Shown here piece after piece: positions 8,001 through 13,512 of a stretch of 15,279 bases of DNA (positions within the stretch are counted from its first letter, which is position 1; every line of letters begins with the position of its first letter). This DNA is from an uncultured cyanobacterium. Lineage in GTDB: Bacteria; Cyanobacteriota; Cyanobacteriia; PCC-6307; Cyanobiaceae. A program made the translations under genes and the position numbers. Under the pieces are notes generated by a model. It was not told where the DNA came from, did no database searches, and was given only the letters and a program-made list of their open reading frames with translations. The stretch lies in the NCBI GenBank assembly GCA_903921295.1, contig CAIXOZ010000058.1, positions 1 through 15,279 on the forward strand. Reading direction: 5' to 3'.

Positions 8001-8291
8001 TTGCGTCTGGTGGCCGATGGCGCGCCCGGTGTCGTTCGGATCGCCGTTCAGAATCTGACGCCACTGCGCCAGTCGCTCAGCTTCGGTGCCGGCTGGCAGT
8101 GGCTGGAACGGCTCGATGGGCTCGATCAGAGCGCTGGGCCAGGGGCCACAACGGCTGATGGGAAGAGTGGGGGGGCGACAGGGCCACAGACGGACCAGGA
8201 GCTTCAGCGATCCGGACAGAGCGGCGCTGCGGCCGTGCTGCTGACCCCCTGGCAACTCGGTTTCTGGCGGTTGCGGCGTCAGTCGTCGTGA
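5043..8291 (+). CDS. GH38 family alpha-mannosidase
   Basis: Retaining exo-acting glycoside hydrolase of family 38 (zinc-dependent class II alpha-mannosidase), 1,082 residues, with no signal peptide or membrane span, so probably cytoplasmic. All active-site motifs are present. GHAHLDLAWLWP gives zinc ligands His248 and Asp250. WLPDSFGF gives Asp361, the expected nucleophile and zinc ligand. FQQFHDILPGTS gives His561. Residues about 1-230 form the N-terminal part; the region after about 650 matches the beta-sandwich C-terminal half. Two low-complexity Gly/Ala/Ser/Pro stretches (about 950-980 and 1035-1065) look like linkers or expansions. ATG 5043 is used; ATG 5067 (MSKAPEALL) is an alternative. 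It sits alone between psbI and psbN, overlapping the psbN 3' end by 13 bp. The natural substrate is unknown: cell-surface glycan, compatible solute or imported mannoside are all possible. Confidence 0.9.
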   Translation: MGHRRPAKMSKAPEALLRPWIETFQSRSRLDLQSLWSCLQPDGDWGPALAHPWGAQHRPDWTARGLVIVPRGGQERRLRLSLRCPPAWRQRHERSPRPAARLVLLWWADQVELRVDGAVVHRGDLFDNACRWRLPEPWWQGAPLALELRLRSPLHDDAALIHSLVELDPPVAADPEGLALATGLGLLLERLLAQPDRQRQLAVEALESALKAVAPGDVAGVRASLTVLERQGLLPAAVGRFQVLGHAHLDLAWLWPVADTWEAAERTFTSVLSLMERFEELHFGHSTPALYAWLEQCRPALYARIRAAMQAGRWEPLGGPWVESDCLLISTLSLLRQFQEGQHDSRHRFPEWEHRLAWLPDSFGFGAGLPAVAAATGVRWFCTHKLAWNASHPFPHALFRWRSRCGQEVLALMNGPIGVAGDPLAMERHRLAWQRRTGLDEALWLPGVGDHGGGPTAEMLLQLRQWQQRPEAAPQRHGTLREHLERLEPQADHWPVWRDELYLELHRGCATTRPDQKRHNRTLERLLREAELARALPVLAGASPPPAEPLPWRTLLFQQFHDILPGTSIPEVFEQAEPEWRRARRQAARARDQALQHWFAQAGGHPRPEDGWWLVQLQALRRPSPCLRLPAGSWRLGDQLLASQPAAGGGTWVQLPALNGVAAWPLHRSGSRSRSGPGPESAQPAVVVDPLQCRPEPTPAGQAWRWSNGQLSALISSEGLEQLWDGAGVPQLAAPLAVARYADAGEYWDAWDLAAGYRDHPLPVAWDGPMQLEASGPLLLHACRRGRIGSSRFRLDLRLQAASPWLEVTVAIDWCQRHELLRLECPLAQRSLRTAADTTGGVIERPAEALLPRERSRWEVTAISWVASQASCGGLALLLDGPQGVNGSEDRLGVSLLRGPTWPDPGADNGWHRLRLALMPCRRGWRQDHVRAAAQAFREPLWCRPLPRPPEPTMPVAEARGGDSSGGVGAAGALVALPALPPGVQLLRLVADGAPGVVRIAVQNLTPLRQSLSFGAGWQWLERLDGLDQSAGPGATTADGKSGGATGPQTDQELQRSGQSGAAAVLLTPWQLGFWRLRRQSS

Positions 8292-8422
8292 TCGTCGAAG
8301 GGATCGGTGAGGCCCTTCGACGGCGGCCCGAAGGCCAGATACACCCCGAAACCGGTGAGGCCGAGCAGAACGGTCAGCACGGCGATCGCCACCGAAAGAG
8401 CGGGGGATGGGGAGGTGTCCAT
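8279..8422 (-). CDS. psbN: Photosystem II assembly protein PsbN
   Basis: A 47-residue single-span membrane protein needed for repair and assembly of photosystem II rather than a subunit of the finished complex. The sequence starts MDTSPSPALSVAIAVLTVLL and continues GLTGFGVYLAFGPPSKGL, ending in the acidic tail DPFDDHDD, all characteristic of PsbN. It lies opposite psbH with divergent starts, the usual cyanobacterial and plastid arrangement. Its last 13 bp overlap the 3' end of the GH38 gene on the other strand. A HIP1 octamer (8382-8389) lies inside the gene. Confidence 0.97.
   Translation of the reverse strand: MDTSPSPALSVAIAVLTVLLGLTGFGVYLAFGPPSKGLTDPFDDHDD
8382..8389. repeat. HIP1 octamer in psbN
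   Basis: GCGATCGC, extended to the palindromic decamer GGCGATCGCC at 8381-8390. HIP1 is a cyanobacterial highly iterated palindrome, often a methylation target. Confidence 0.85.
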
Positions 8423-8580
8423 GGGGCGGCCGGCAGGGTGAAGGTGGGCGGCGGGCGGGAGTGGTCGTTGACGGCTCAGGCGGCCGTTCCGTCACAACTC
8501 TCGACAGCGACGAACGGAGATGCCTCCGAGGCCCTTACAGTAACGAGAGCGATTCCATGCTCGAGAGGATCCGGCTGCCC

Positions 8581-8784
8581 ATGGCTCAACGCACCCGTCT
8601 GGGAGATCTGCTCCGCCCGCTGAATTCGGAATACGGCAAAGTCGTGCCTGGCTGGGGGACCACGCCGGTGATGGGCGTGTTCATGGCCCTCTTCCTGGTG
8701 TTCCTGCTGGTGATCCTGCAGCTGTACAACAAGTCGCTGATCCTCGAAGGCATCAACGTCAACTGGAACGGTTTCGGCGGTTGA
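8581..8784 (+). CDS. psbH: Photosystem II protein H
   Basis: A 67-residue subunit of the photosystem II core with one membrane span, located near CP47 and involved in quinone exchange on the acceptor side and in assembly. The protein begins MAQRTRLGDLLRPLNSEYGK and has the conserved VVPGWGTTPVMGVFMALFLV segment leading into the helix, then NKSLILEGI. ATG 8581 gives the standard cyanobacterial N terminus. An in-frame ATG at 8557 would add eight residues (MLERIRLP) not seen in the family. The psbN start is 158 bp upstream on the other strand; tatA follows 37 bp downstream. Confidence 0.97.
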   Translation: MAQRTRLGDLLRPLNSEYGKVVPGWGTTPVMGVFMALFLVFLLVILQLYNKSLILEGINVNWNGFGG

Positions 8785-8821
8785 TCGCCGGATCCCCTCG
8801 GTTCCGCTGCTTGCTTCTGCC

Positions 8822-9136
8822 ATGAACGTCTTTGGAATCGGCCTGCCCGAGCTTGCGGTGATTGCCGCCATCGGGCTCCTGGTCTTCGGTCCCAAGCGTC
8901 TGCCGGAGCTTGGCAAGACCCTCGGTCGCACGCTGCGGGGTTTCCAGTCGGCTTCCCAGGAGTTCGAGAAGGAGTTCCGCACGGCGATCGCCCCTGTTGA
9001 GGAGGCTGCCAGGGCGACAGTTCTCACTCCGGCGACTGGGATCGAACCGTCTGCTGATCCAGCGGTCTCGGCCGCTGCCCCTGTCTCGGCTGCGGCTGCC
9101 CATACGGGCACCAGCACCGACATCGGCTCCGTCTGA
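8822..9136 (+). CDS. tatA: Sec-independent translocase subunit TatA/TatB family
   Basis: Component of the twin-arginine pathway, which moves folded proteins across the thylakoid and cytoplasmic membranes. The 104-residue protein has the family layout: a short N-terminal membrane helix (about residues 6-21, IGLPELAVIAAIGLLV), the FGPKRLPELG hinge at 22-31, and an amphipathic helix (KTLGRTLRGFQSASQEFEKEF) to about residue 52. A Pro/Ala/Thr/Ser-rich, unstructured tail of about 45 residues completes it. The residues around the hinge suit TatA or TatE better than a long TatB, but cyanobacterial members cannot be assigned by eye. It sits between psbH and pth on the same strand. A HIP1 octamer lies at 8984-8991. 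Confidence 0.9.
   Translation: MNVFGIGLPELAVIAAIGLLVFGPKRLPELGKTLGRTLRGFQSASQEFEKEFRTAIAPVEEAARATVLTPATGIEPSADPAVSAAAPVSAAAAHTGTSTDIGSV
8984..8991. repeat. HIP1 octamer in tatA
   Basis: GCGATCGC within the decamer GGCGATCGCC, in the part of tatA coding for the end of the amphipathic helix. Confidence 0.85.
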
Positions 9137-9168
9137 GCCTGTTGTCTGTGCAGCCTTGGCTGATCCGG

Positions 9169-9194
9169 TCCGGCCCTCGCGGGGTCGGGCCGGA
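9169..9194 (+). terminator. Hairpin after tatA
   Basis: TCCGGCCC (9169-9176) pairs perfectly with GGGCCGGA (9187-9194) across a 10-base loop, followed by TTGTCTGTTGG, a weakly T-rich stretch. It begins 32 bp after the tatA stop and about 97 bp before the pth ATG. It is a plausible terminator for the psbH-tatA transcript, which would leave pth with its own promoter. Confidence 0.5.
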
Positions 9195-9290
9195 TTGTCT
9201 GTTGGCGGGCTCTCCGCCGTGGCCGGTTGATCGTCGATGCTGGGGCGATGGCCCCGGCCGGTGGCCTGCCCTTCCCCCTGTCTCCTGGCG

Positions 9291-9908
9291 ATGACTCCCG
9301 GTGATCTGCAGCTCGTGGTCGGTCTGGGCAATCCAGGCGATCGCTACGAGGGCACCCGTCACAACATCGGCTTCATGGCGCTCGATCGTCAGGTGGCACG
9401 GGAGGGGGTCACGTTCCGGTCCCAGCCCAGGCTGCACGGTCTGCTGGCGGAGGTGGGGCAAGGGTCCAGGCGTCTGCGCCTGCTCAAGCCCCAGACCTTC
9501 ATGAATGACAGCGGCCGTTCGATCCGCGCCGCGCTCGACTGGTTCAACCTTCAGCCAGAGCAATGCCTGGTGCTGGTCGACGACATGGATCTCCCCCTCG
9601 GCCGGCTGCGGCTGCGAGCCAGCGGCAGCGCCGGTGGCCACAATGGCCTGCGTTCGACGATCAGCCATCTCGGCACCCAGGCATTCCCTCGCCTGCGCAT
9701 CGGTATCGGTGCGCCGGCCACGGAGCCCCGGGAGCGACGCGATCGCACCATTTCCCATGTGCTCGGCCGTTTCCGGGCGGAGGATCGCGAGGTGGTCGAC
9801 GCCGTGCTCGATGAGGTGATCGCAGGATTGGATCTGATGCAGCGCCTCGGGCTGGAGCGAGCCGGTAACCGGCTGAACGCTTTTCAGGCTGCGCTCGCGG
9901 CAGGCTGA
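9291..9908 (+). CDS. pth: Peptidyl-tRNA hydrolase
   Basis: Cleaves peptidyl-tRNA released from stalled ribosomes and so recycles tRNA; essential in most bacteria. The 205-residue protein shows the Pth active-site set: GLGNPG with Asn14, TRHNIGF with catalytic His24, KPQTFMND with Met71/Asn72, VDDMDLPLG with Asp97, and GGHNGLRS with Asn118. Length is normal. The frame is open to an ATG at 9237, but those 18 extra residues (rich in Pro, Cys and Arg) are not part of the family, so ATG 9291 is preferred. A small DUF3146 gene follows after 17 bp and is probably co-transcribed. Two HIP1 octamers lie in the gene. Confidence 0.96.
   Translation: MTPGDLQLVVGLGNPGDRYEGTRHNIGFMALDRQVAREGVTFRSQPRLHGLLAEVGQGSRRLRLLKPQTFMNDSGRSIRAALDWFNLQPEQCLVLVDDMDLPLGRLRLRASGSAGGHNGLRSTISHLGTQAFPRLRIGIGAPATEPRERRDRTISHVLGRFRAEDREVVDAVLDEVIAGLDLMQRLGLERAGNRLNAFQAALAAG
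9337..9344. repeat. HIP1 octamer in pth (first)
   Basis: GCGATCGC with flanks G and T, in the codons just after the GLGNPG motif. Confidence 0.85.
9739..9746. repeat. HIP1 octamer in pth (second)
   Basis: GCGATCGC with flanks C and A. It is the only copy of the five without a G on its 5' side. Confidence 0.85.
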
Positions 9909-9925
9909 GCCGGAGCTTCTGATTC

Positions 9926-10183
9926 ATGGCCCGACTGCCTGCCACCACTGCCCAGCTGCGGGTGCTGCACCAGAGCTTCCATGACTGCCTGATGGAAGGG
10001 GAGGTGAGTGCGGCTGGTTTTCACTGGACCTTCCGCTGGTTCTTTGATCGCGGCGAGTTGACGGTGGAGCCCTCCCTCGGTCGGGCCCTGATCCAGGACG
10101 CTCTGTTCCGTTACCTGGTGCGCGCGGATTACCAGCTGGAGCCAGGGGGCGATTACGTCTTCACCGTGCGCGCCAGGTTCTGA
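9926..10183 (+). CDS. DUF3146 family protein
   Basis: Small soluble protein of 85 residues and unknown function, which I recognise as a cyanobacterial conserved family (DUF3146). Typical parts are the EGEVSAAGFHWTFRWFF core (about residues 25-41), PSLGRALIQDALFRYL in the middle and the ending YQLEPGGDYVFTVRARF. There is no signal peptide, membrane span or known catalytic motif. ATG 9926 is 17 bp after pth, so the two are likely in one transcript. Its last 31 bp overlap the 3' end of the convergent RuvX/YqgF-like gene. The family assignment is from memory. Confidence 0.78.
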   Translation: MARLPATTAQLRVLHQSFHDCLMEGEVSAAGFHWTFRWFFDRGELTVEPSLGRALIQDALFRYLVRADYQLEPGGDYVFTVRARF

Positions 10184-10608
10184 CCGAGCCAGCGCTCGAG
10201 CAGCAGCTGGGCCACGACATCATCCACATCTCTTGGTGGCAGGCGCATCCCGCGGGGCAGCAGCCGTCGCCAGCCCCTGGGGGGCTCCAGCTCCCAGTAG
10301 CGCTGTCGCGCCGCCAGGGTCGTGCCGGCCTCTGCCACGCACACCCAGGCCACCTGTTCACCCAGTCGCTGTCGCCAGGCGGCGCTGCCGGTGCCGTTTC
10401 CCAGCACCACCAGCGCCAGATCGCCCGCCTGCAGCCAGTGCTCGATCTGGATCCAGCAGGCTTCCGGCGCCAGAATCACCGCCTCCACCACGGTGCTGCG
10501 GGCAGGATCGGTCAGCACCAGTCCACATTTGCTCCGGCCAGGGTCCAGGCCCACCAGGCGTCCCTGGGCAGAGGGGGTGCGGCGGCTGGCGTCGCCCATC
10601 GGCGGCAT
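10153..10608 (-). CDS. RuvX/YqgF-like pre-16S rRNA nuclease or resolvase-fold protein
   Basis: Protein of 151 residues (148 from the second ATG) with an RNase H-like fold signature. The N-terminal strand GRLVGLDPGRSKCGLVLTD carries the first catalytic Asp, and the C-terminal LPPRDVDDVVAQLLLERWL carries the last acidic pair. RuvX/YqgF proteins trim the 5' end of 16S rRNA; this one is a divergent cyanobacterial branch, so the exact role is uncertain. The ATG at 10608 directly abuts GAGGAG. The ATG at 10599 has GAGGAG at a normal 9-base spacing and may be the true start. The stop of the DUF3084 gene is only 4 bp upstream, implying translational coupling. Its 3' end overlaps the DUF3146 gene by 31 bp. 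Confidence 0.78.
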   Translation of the reverse strand: MPPMGDASRRTPSAQGRLVGLDPGRSKCGLVLTDPARSTVVEAVILAPEACWIQIEHWLQAGDLALVVLGNGTGSAAWRQRLGEQVAWVCVAEAGTTLAARQRYWELEPPRGWRRLLPRGMRLPPRDVDDVVAQLLLERWLGQNLARTVKT

Positions 10609-10612
10609 CTCC

Positions 10613-11797
10613 TCAGGGCTTCGGATGGATCAGTTGCAGCTCGACCACGATCGGATCGGGTGTTTCGGCCGAGCGCAGCGCCACCGCCTCCAGGGCCGCC
10701 GCCTGGCCGGCGGGGCGTTCACTGAGCCGACGCACCAGCTGGTTGAAGGCAACGGGGTCGTATTGGAGGCCATCGGTCACGGTGCCCTGGCGCTGGGCCT
10801 TGGCATAGGCGGCCGCCAGCAGCAGGTTCAGGCGACGACGCACCTGTTCAGCGCCCCGATCCTCTGGATCGAGGCTGGTGGTGGCCATGACTTCCCCAGC
10901 GCTCACCACCTCCCGGTTCGGGCGGATGTCCGGGAAGGCCAGCACCTGTTTCTCTCCCTTGAGCACATTGGCGGCGGAGAGGATGCTCACCACCCAGGAG
11001 CCCGGTCGGATCAGCAGTTGCTCCAGCTTGCTGATGTCGCCCCGGGAGACCAGAAGGATCTGCCGGTCGGGAGGCTGACCGGGCAGGACCCTGGCGAACG
11101 CCTGACGATTGGCTTGCTGCAGCAGGGCTGTGATCACCTCCCTGGCCTGGTCCGGCCGCTGCAAGCGGACCTTGGCGGTGGCCAGGGCCAGGCCGTTGGT
11201 GATCACCACATCGCCGCGTCTGAGTGCGATCAGGTTGTCTTCCAGGGTCTTGAGTTCCTGTTCTCCGGCATTGATCTTCTGCCGCACCACCGCCAGTTCA
11301 CCCTCGGTGCGGCGGATGTCGGCATCGCGCTGGCGGACATCGCGGCTGAGCCGGTCGCGCTCCTGTTCCAGGCGGCGTCTCTGTTGCTGTAGCGGCTGCA
11401 GCTCGCGTCGCAGCGTCTGCGCCCGTTGTTCGGCCCGTCGGGAGGTCTGTTCGGCCTCGTGCAGACCGGCGAGGGCCAGTCTCCGCCCGTTGTCGGCCTG
11501 CTGGAGGGCGGCCTGCTGCTGGCTCAGCTTCGAGCGGCTGTCCCGCAGGCTCTGCTCCAGACGTTCCAGTTCGAACAGGCCGGTGCGCAGCCGTTCACTC
11601 ACCAGCAGCATCAACCCCAGAGAGAGGGCGCTGATCAGGCTGCCGGTGAGCACCGTGATCACCACGGCCGTACGACGGGGGCGCAGGTTGAACAGGCTGA
11701 GGCGCGCTTTCCCGACCCGACTGCCCAGCCGATCGCCGAGGGTCGAGAGGACGCCCCCGAGGGTGAGGAGCGCCACGATCAGCAACCAACCGGACAC
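10613..11797 (-). CDS. DUF3084 membrane-anchored coiled-coil protein
   Basis: Conserved cyanobacterial protein of 394 residues and unknown function. It has a hydrophobic N terminus (about residues 3-20), a basic stretch with NLRPRRTAV at about 37-45, and a second membrane span at about 44-66 (VVITVLTGSLISALSLGLML). A long Gln/Arg/Glu/Leu-rich coiled coil of about 140 residues follows, then a globular C-terminal domain (contains VITNGLALATAKV and GAEQVRRRLNLLLAAAYAKA). The start is a GTG, fixed by an in-frame stop two codons upstream (TAG at 11803-11801). It lies 37 bp after ntcA and 4 bp before the YqgF-like gene on the same strand, so the three probably form one operon. The layout suggests a membrane-tethered scaffold facing the cytoplasm; that is inference. 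Confidence 0.88.
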   Translation of the reverse strand: MSGWLLIVALLTLGGVLSTLGDRLGSRVGKARLSLFNLRPRRTAVVITVLTGSLISALSLGLMLLVSERLRTGLFELERLEQSLRDSRSKLSQQQAALQQADNGRRLALAGLHEAEQTSRRAEQRAQTLRRELQPLQQQRRRLEQERDRLSRDVRQRDADIRRTEGELAVVRQKINAGEQELKTLEDNLIALRRGDVVITNGLALATAKVRLQRPDQAREVITALLQQANRQAFARVLPGQPPDRQILLVSRGDISKLEQLLIRPGSWVVSILSAANVLKGEKQVLAFPDIRPNREVVSAGEVMATTSLDPEDRGAEQVRRRLNLLLAAAYAKAQRQGTVTDGLQYDPVAFNQLVRRLSERPAGQAAALEAVALRSAETPDPIVVELQLIHPKP

Positions 11798-11834
11798 GGC
11801 CTACCGCGAGGTCCTCCAGTATCGGCCCGGCCTT

Positions 11835-12569
11835 TCAGCTGAAGCGCTTCGACAGGGCGATCGGGTCAAAGACAGTGATCTTCTTGCGATCGATCTGCAC
11901 CAGCCCGGCGATGCGCAGATCACCAAGCAGACGGGTGATCGTCACCCGGGTGGAACCGATGGCTTCGGCGATCGCCTGATGGGACAGGCGCAGATCGATC
12001 GTGATTCCTTCAGTGCCCGGCACCCCGAAATCGCGGCAGAGCACGAGCAGGAAGCTGACGAGCCGGGAGGACATGTCCCGGTGGGTCAGGGTCTCGATCA
12101 TCGTTTCGGTCTGGAGGATGCGCGAGGAGAGACCCTGCAGCATCAACAGACCGACGGAGGCATCCTGTTCGATCGCCCGGCGCACGGAGGCAGCGGGCGC
12201 TGTCACCATCTCGACGCGGGTGAAGGCAATCGCGTGATAGAAGCGATCAGAGCGTTGGCCGGTGAGCAGGGACAACACACCGAAGAGGCTGTTCTCCCGC
12301 AGGAGCGCCACCGTGATCTCCTCGCCGGATTCGTAGACCCGGGACAGGCGAACGGCTCCGCGCCTCAGCAGATAGACGCGCTCCGCAGGATCACCGGGGA
12401 AGAAGATCGTCTTGCCGCGCTCCACGGTTTCGACACTGCTGCCGGCAAGGCCGCGGATCACATCGAGCAGTGTTGCCGAGGCCGGAGTCGACGCAGCAGG
12501 GGAGAGTGTGGACACCCCAAGGCTGGACGACGGGGTGTAGCGAGTGAAGCCGCCGGAGGCGCTGACCAT
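11835..12569 (-). CDS. ntcA: Global nitrogen regulator NtcA
   Basis: CRP-family transcription factor that senses 2-oxoglutarate and switches nitrogen assimilation genes on. The 244-residue protein has an effector domain at about 45-165 with the conserved GKTIFFPGDPAERVYLL and GVLSLLTGQRSDRFYHA segments. The dimer helix includes SSRILQTETMIETL, with the Arg and Glu that contact 2-oxoglutarate in known NtcA structures. A C-terminal helix-turn-helix lies at about 195-219 (LSHQAIAEAIGSTRVTITRL). It is about 20 residues longer than typical NtcA because of a Ser/Pro/Ala-rich N terminus. The ATG at 12569 gives the MVSA start I recall from marine Synechococcus. rph ends 56 bp upstream on the same strand, and a candidate NtcA-dependent promoter fills that gap. 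A HIP1 octamer is at 11968-11975. Confidence 0.97.
   Translation of the reverse strand: MVSASGGFTRYTPSSSLGVSTLSPAASTPASATLLDVIRGLAGSSVETVERGKTIFFPGDPAERVYLLRRGAVRLSRVYESGEEITVALLRENSLFGVLSLLTGQRSDRFYHAIAFTRVEMVTAPAASVRRAIEQDASVGLLMLQGLSSRILQTETMIETLTHRDMSSRLVSFLLVLCRDFGVPGTEGITIDLRLSHQAIAEAIGSTRVTITRLLGDLRIAGLVQIDRKKITVFDPIALSKRFS
11968..11975. repeat. HIP1 octamer in ntcA
   Basis: GCGATCGC within the decamer GGCGATCGCC, inside the codons for the helix-turn-helix (IAEAIG). Confidence 0.85.
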
Positions 12570-12590
12570 GGGGCCGGGGCAGTTGAGTGG

Positions 12591-12632
12591 AACCTAAGGA
12601 GCCGGATGGGGTTCCCTTGTAGCAATCATGAC
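12591..12632 (-). promoter_or_regulatory. Candidate NtcA-activated promoter of ntcA
   Basis: On the minus strand, GTC-N8-TAC (12632-12619) differs by one base from the NtcA consensus GTA-N8-TAC. Exactly 22 bp later comes TAGGTT (12596-12591), which matches the TAN3T -10 element. Known class II NtcA promoters have this architecture, with the NtcA site replacing the -35 box. Predicted transcription would start about 15 bases before the ntcA ATG. The NtcA site overlaps the stop codon of rph. The pattern is seen directly; autoregulation is known for ntcA in other cyanobacteria and is inferred here. Confidence 0.6.
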
Positions 12633-13462
12633 GATTCCCTGGCTTGCATCAGCGCCAGGCGCTGCTGCTCCTGCAGCGCCTGGATCGCCGGCTCGGCCAG
12701 ATCGAGCAATCCATTGAGGCGTTGGCGACTGAAGGGAGCGCCTTCGGCTGTGCCCTGGAGCTCGAGCAACTGGCCCTGGCCGTTCATCACCACATTCAGA
12801 TCCACCGCCGCTCGGCTGTCTTCGCTGTAGTCGAGATCCAGCAGGGCCCGATCGTCGATCAGGCCCACCGAAACCGCCGCCACCTGCCCCACCAGCGGCG
12901 ACTGGTTGATCACCCCGCGTGTTTCAAGGCGGCGCAGGGCGAGGGCCAGGGCCGCCCAGGCGCCGGTGATGGAGGCCGTGCGGGTGCCGGCATCCGCCTG
13001 CAGCACATCGCAGTCGACCAGGAGCGTCCGCTCCCCAAGGGCTTCCATCGACAGGCAGGCGCGCAGGCTTCGTCCGATCAGACGCTGGATTTCCTGGGTG
13101 CGCCCCGAGAGTTTCATCAGCTCCCGGCCCTGGCGGCTGGGGGTGGAGGCGGGCAGCAGTCGGTATTCGGCACTCAGCCAGCCCTTGCCCGATCCGGTGC
13201 GCCAGCGGGGCACACCCTCCTCCAGGCAGACGCTGCACAACACCCGCGTGGAGCCCGCCTCGATCGTCACCGAGCTGAGGGCGAACCCCATCGGATCCCA
13301 GTGGAAGCGCACCGGCCGCAGCTGATCGGCCTGCCGACCGTCCCGGCGGCGCCTGTGGCCGGTGCTTGCCCCCGGTGTGGTGCTGTCAGGGGGTGAGGCC
13401 TCGGAGATGCCACGGCTCTGGGCATCGGAGATGCCACCGGTTGAACTGGCGGGAGCGGCCAT
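12626..13462 (-). CDS. rph: Ribonuclease PH
   Basis: Phosphate-dependent 3'-to-5' exoribonuclease that trims tRNA 3' ends and degrades structured RNA; forms a hexameric ring. The core runs from about residue 38 (RRRDGRQADQLRPVRF) to the end. It has the family motifs STRVLCSVCLEEGVPRW, GKGWLSAEYRLLP, GRTQEIQRLIGRSLRA (phosphate and RNA-binding Arg residues), DCDVLQADAGTRTASITGAW and AVDLNVVMNGQGQLLELQGT. An extra N-terminal stretch of about 37 residues, rich in Ser, Pro and Gly, carries a short tandem repeat. ATG 13462 is used; a GTG six bases upstream (13468) is also possible, and a shorter start cannot be excluded. It is upstream of ntcA on the same strand and divergent from the CobA-like gene. 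Confidence 0.94.
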   Translation of the reverse strand: MAAPASSTGGISDAQSRGISEASPPDSTTPGASTGHRRRRDGRQADQLRPVRFHWDPMGFALSSVTIEAGSTRVLCSVCLEEGVPRWRTGSGKGWLSAEYRLLPASTPSRQGRELMKLSGRTQEIQRLIGRSLRACLSMEALGERTLLVDCDVLQADAGTRTASITGAWAALALALRRLETRGVINQSPLVGQVAAVSVGLIDDRALLDLDYSEDSRAAVDLNVVMNGQGQLLELQGTAEGAPFSRQRLNGLLDLAEPAIQALQEQQRLALMQARESS

Positions 13463-13512
13463 GGACACCAGGGTGGCAGGGATTCTGATCGTAGGCGCTG
13501 CAGGCTGCCCTC

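Noticed and set aside
8468..8541. Promoter elements for psbH: TTGACG at 8468, TCGACA at 8501 and TACAGT at 8536
   Set aside because: None is paired with a partner at 16-18 bp spacing (TCGACA to TACAGT is 29 bp). A -10 only promoter at 8536 is possible but not supportable.
8557..8580. Upstream in-frame ATG for psbH
   Set aside because: It would add MLERIRLP before the conserved MAQRT start of PsbH.
9237..9290. Upstream start for pth adding 18 residues
   Set aside because: The added peptide is not part of the Pth family and ATG 9291 gives the usual N terminus.
11109..12830. 573-codon + strand frame across the DUF3084, ntcA and rph genes
   Set aside because: It runs antisense through three well-supported genes and their spacers and starts with a Ser/Arg/Cys-rich shadow sequence.
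12644..13396. 250-codon + strand frame opposite rph
   Set aside because: Antisense shadow of RNase PH, rich in His, Gln and Ala with no recognisable domain.
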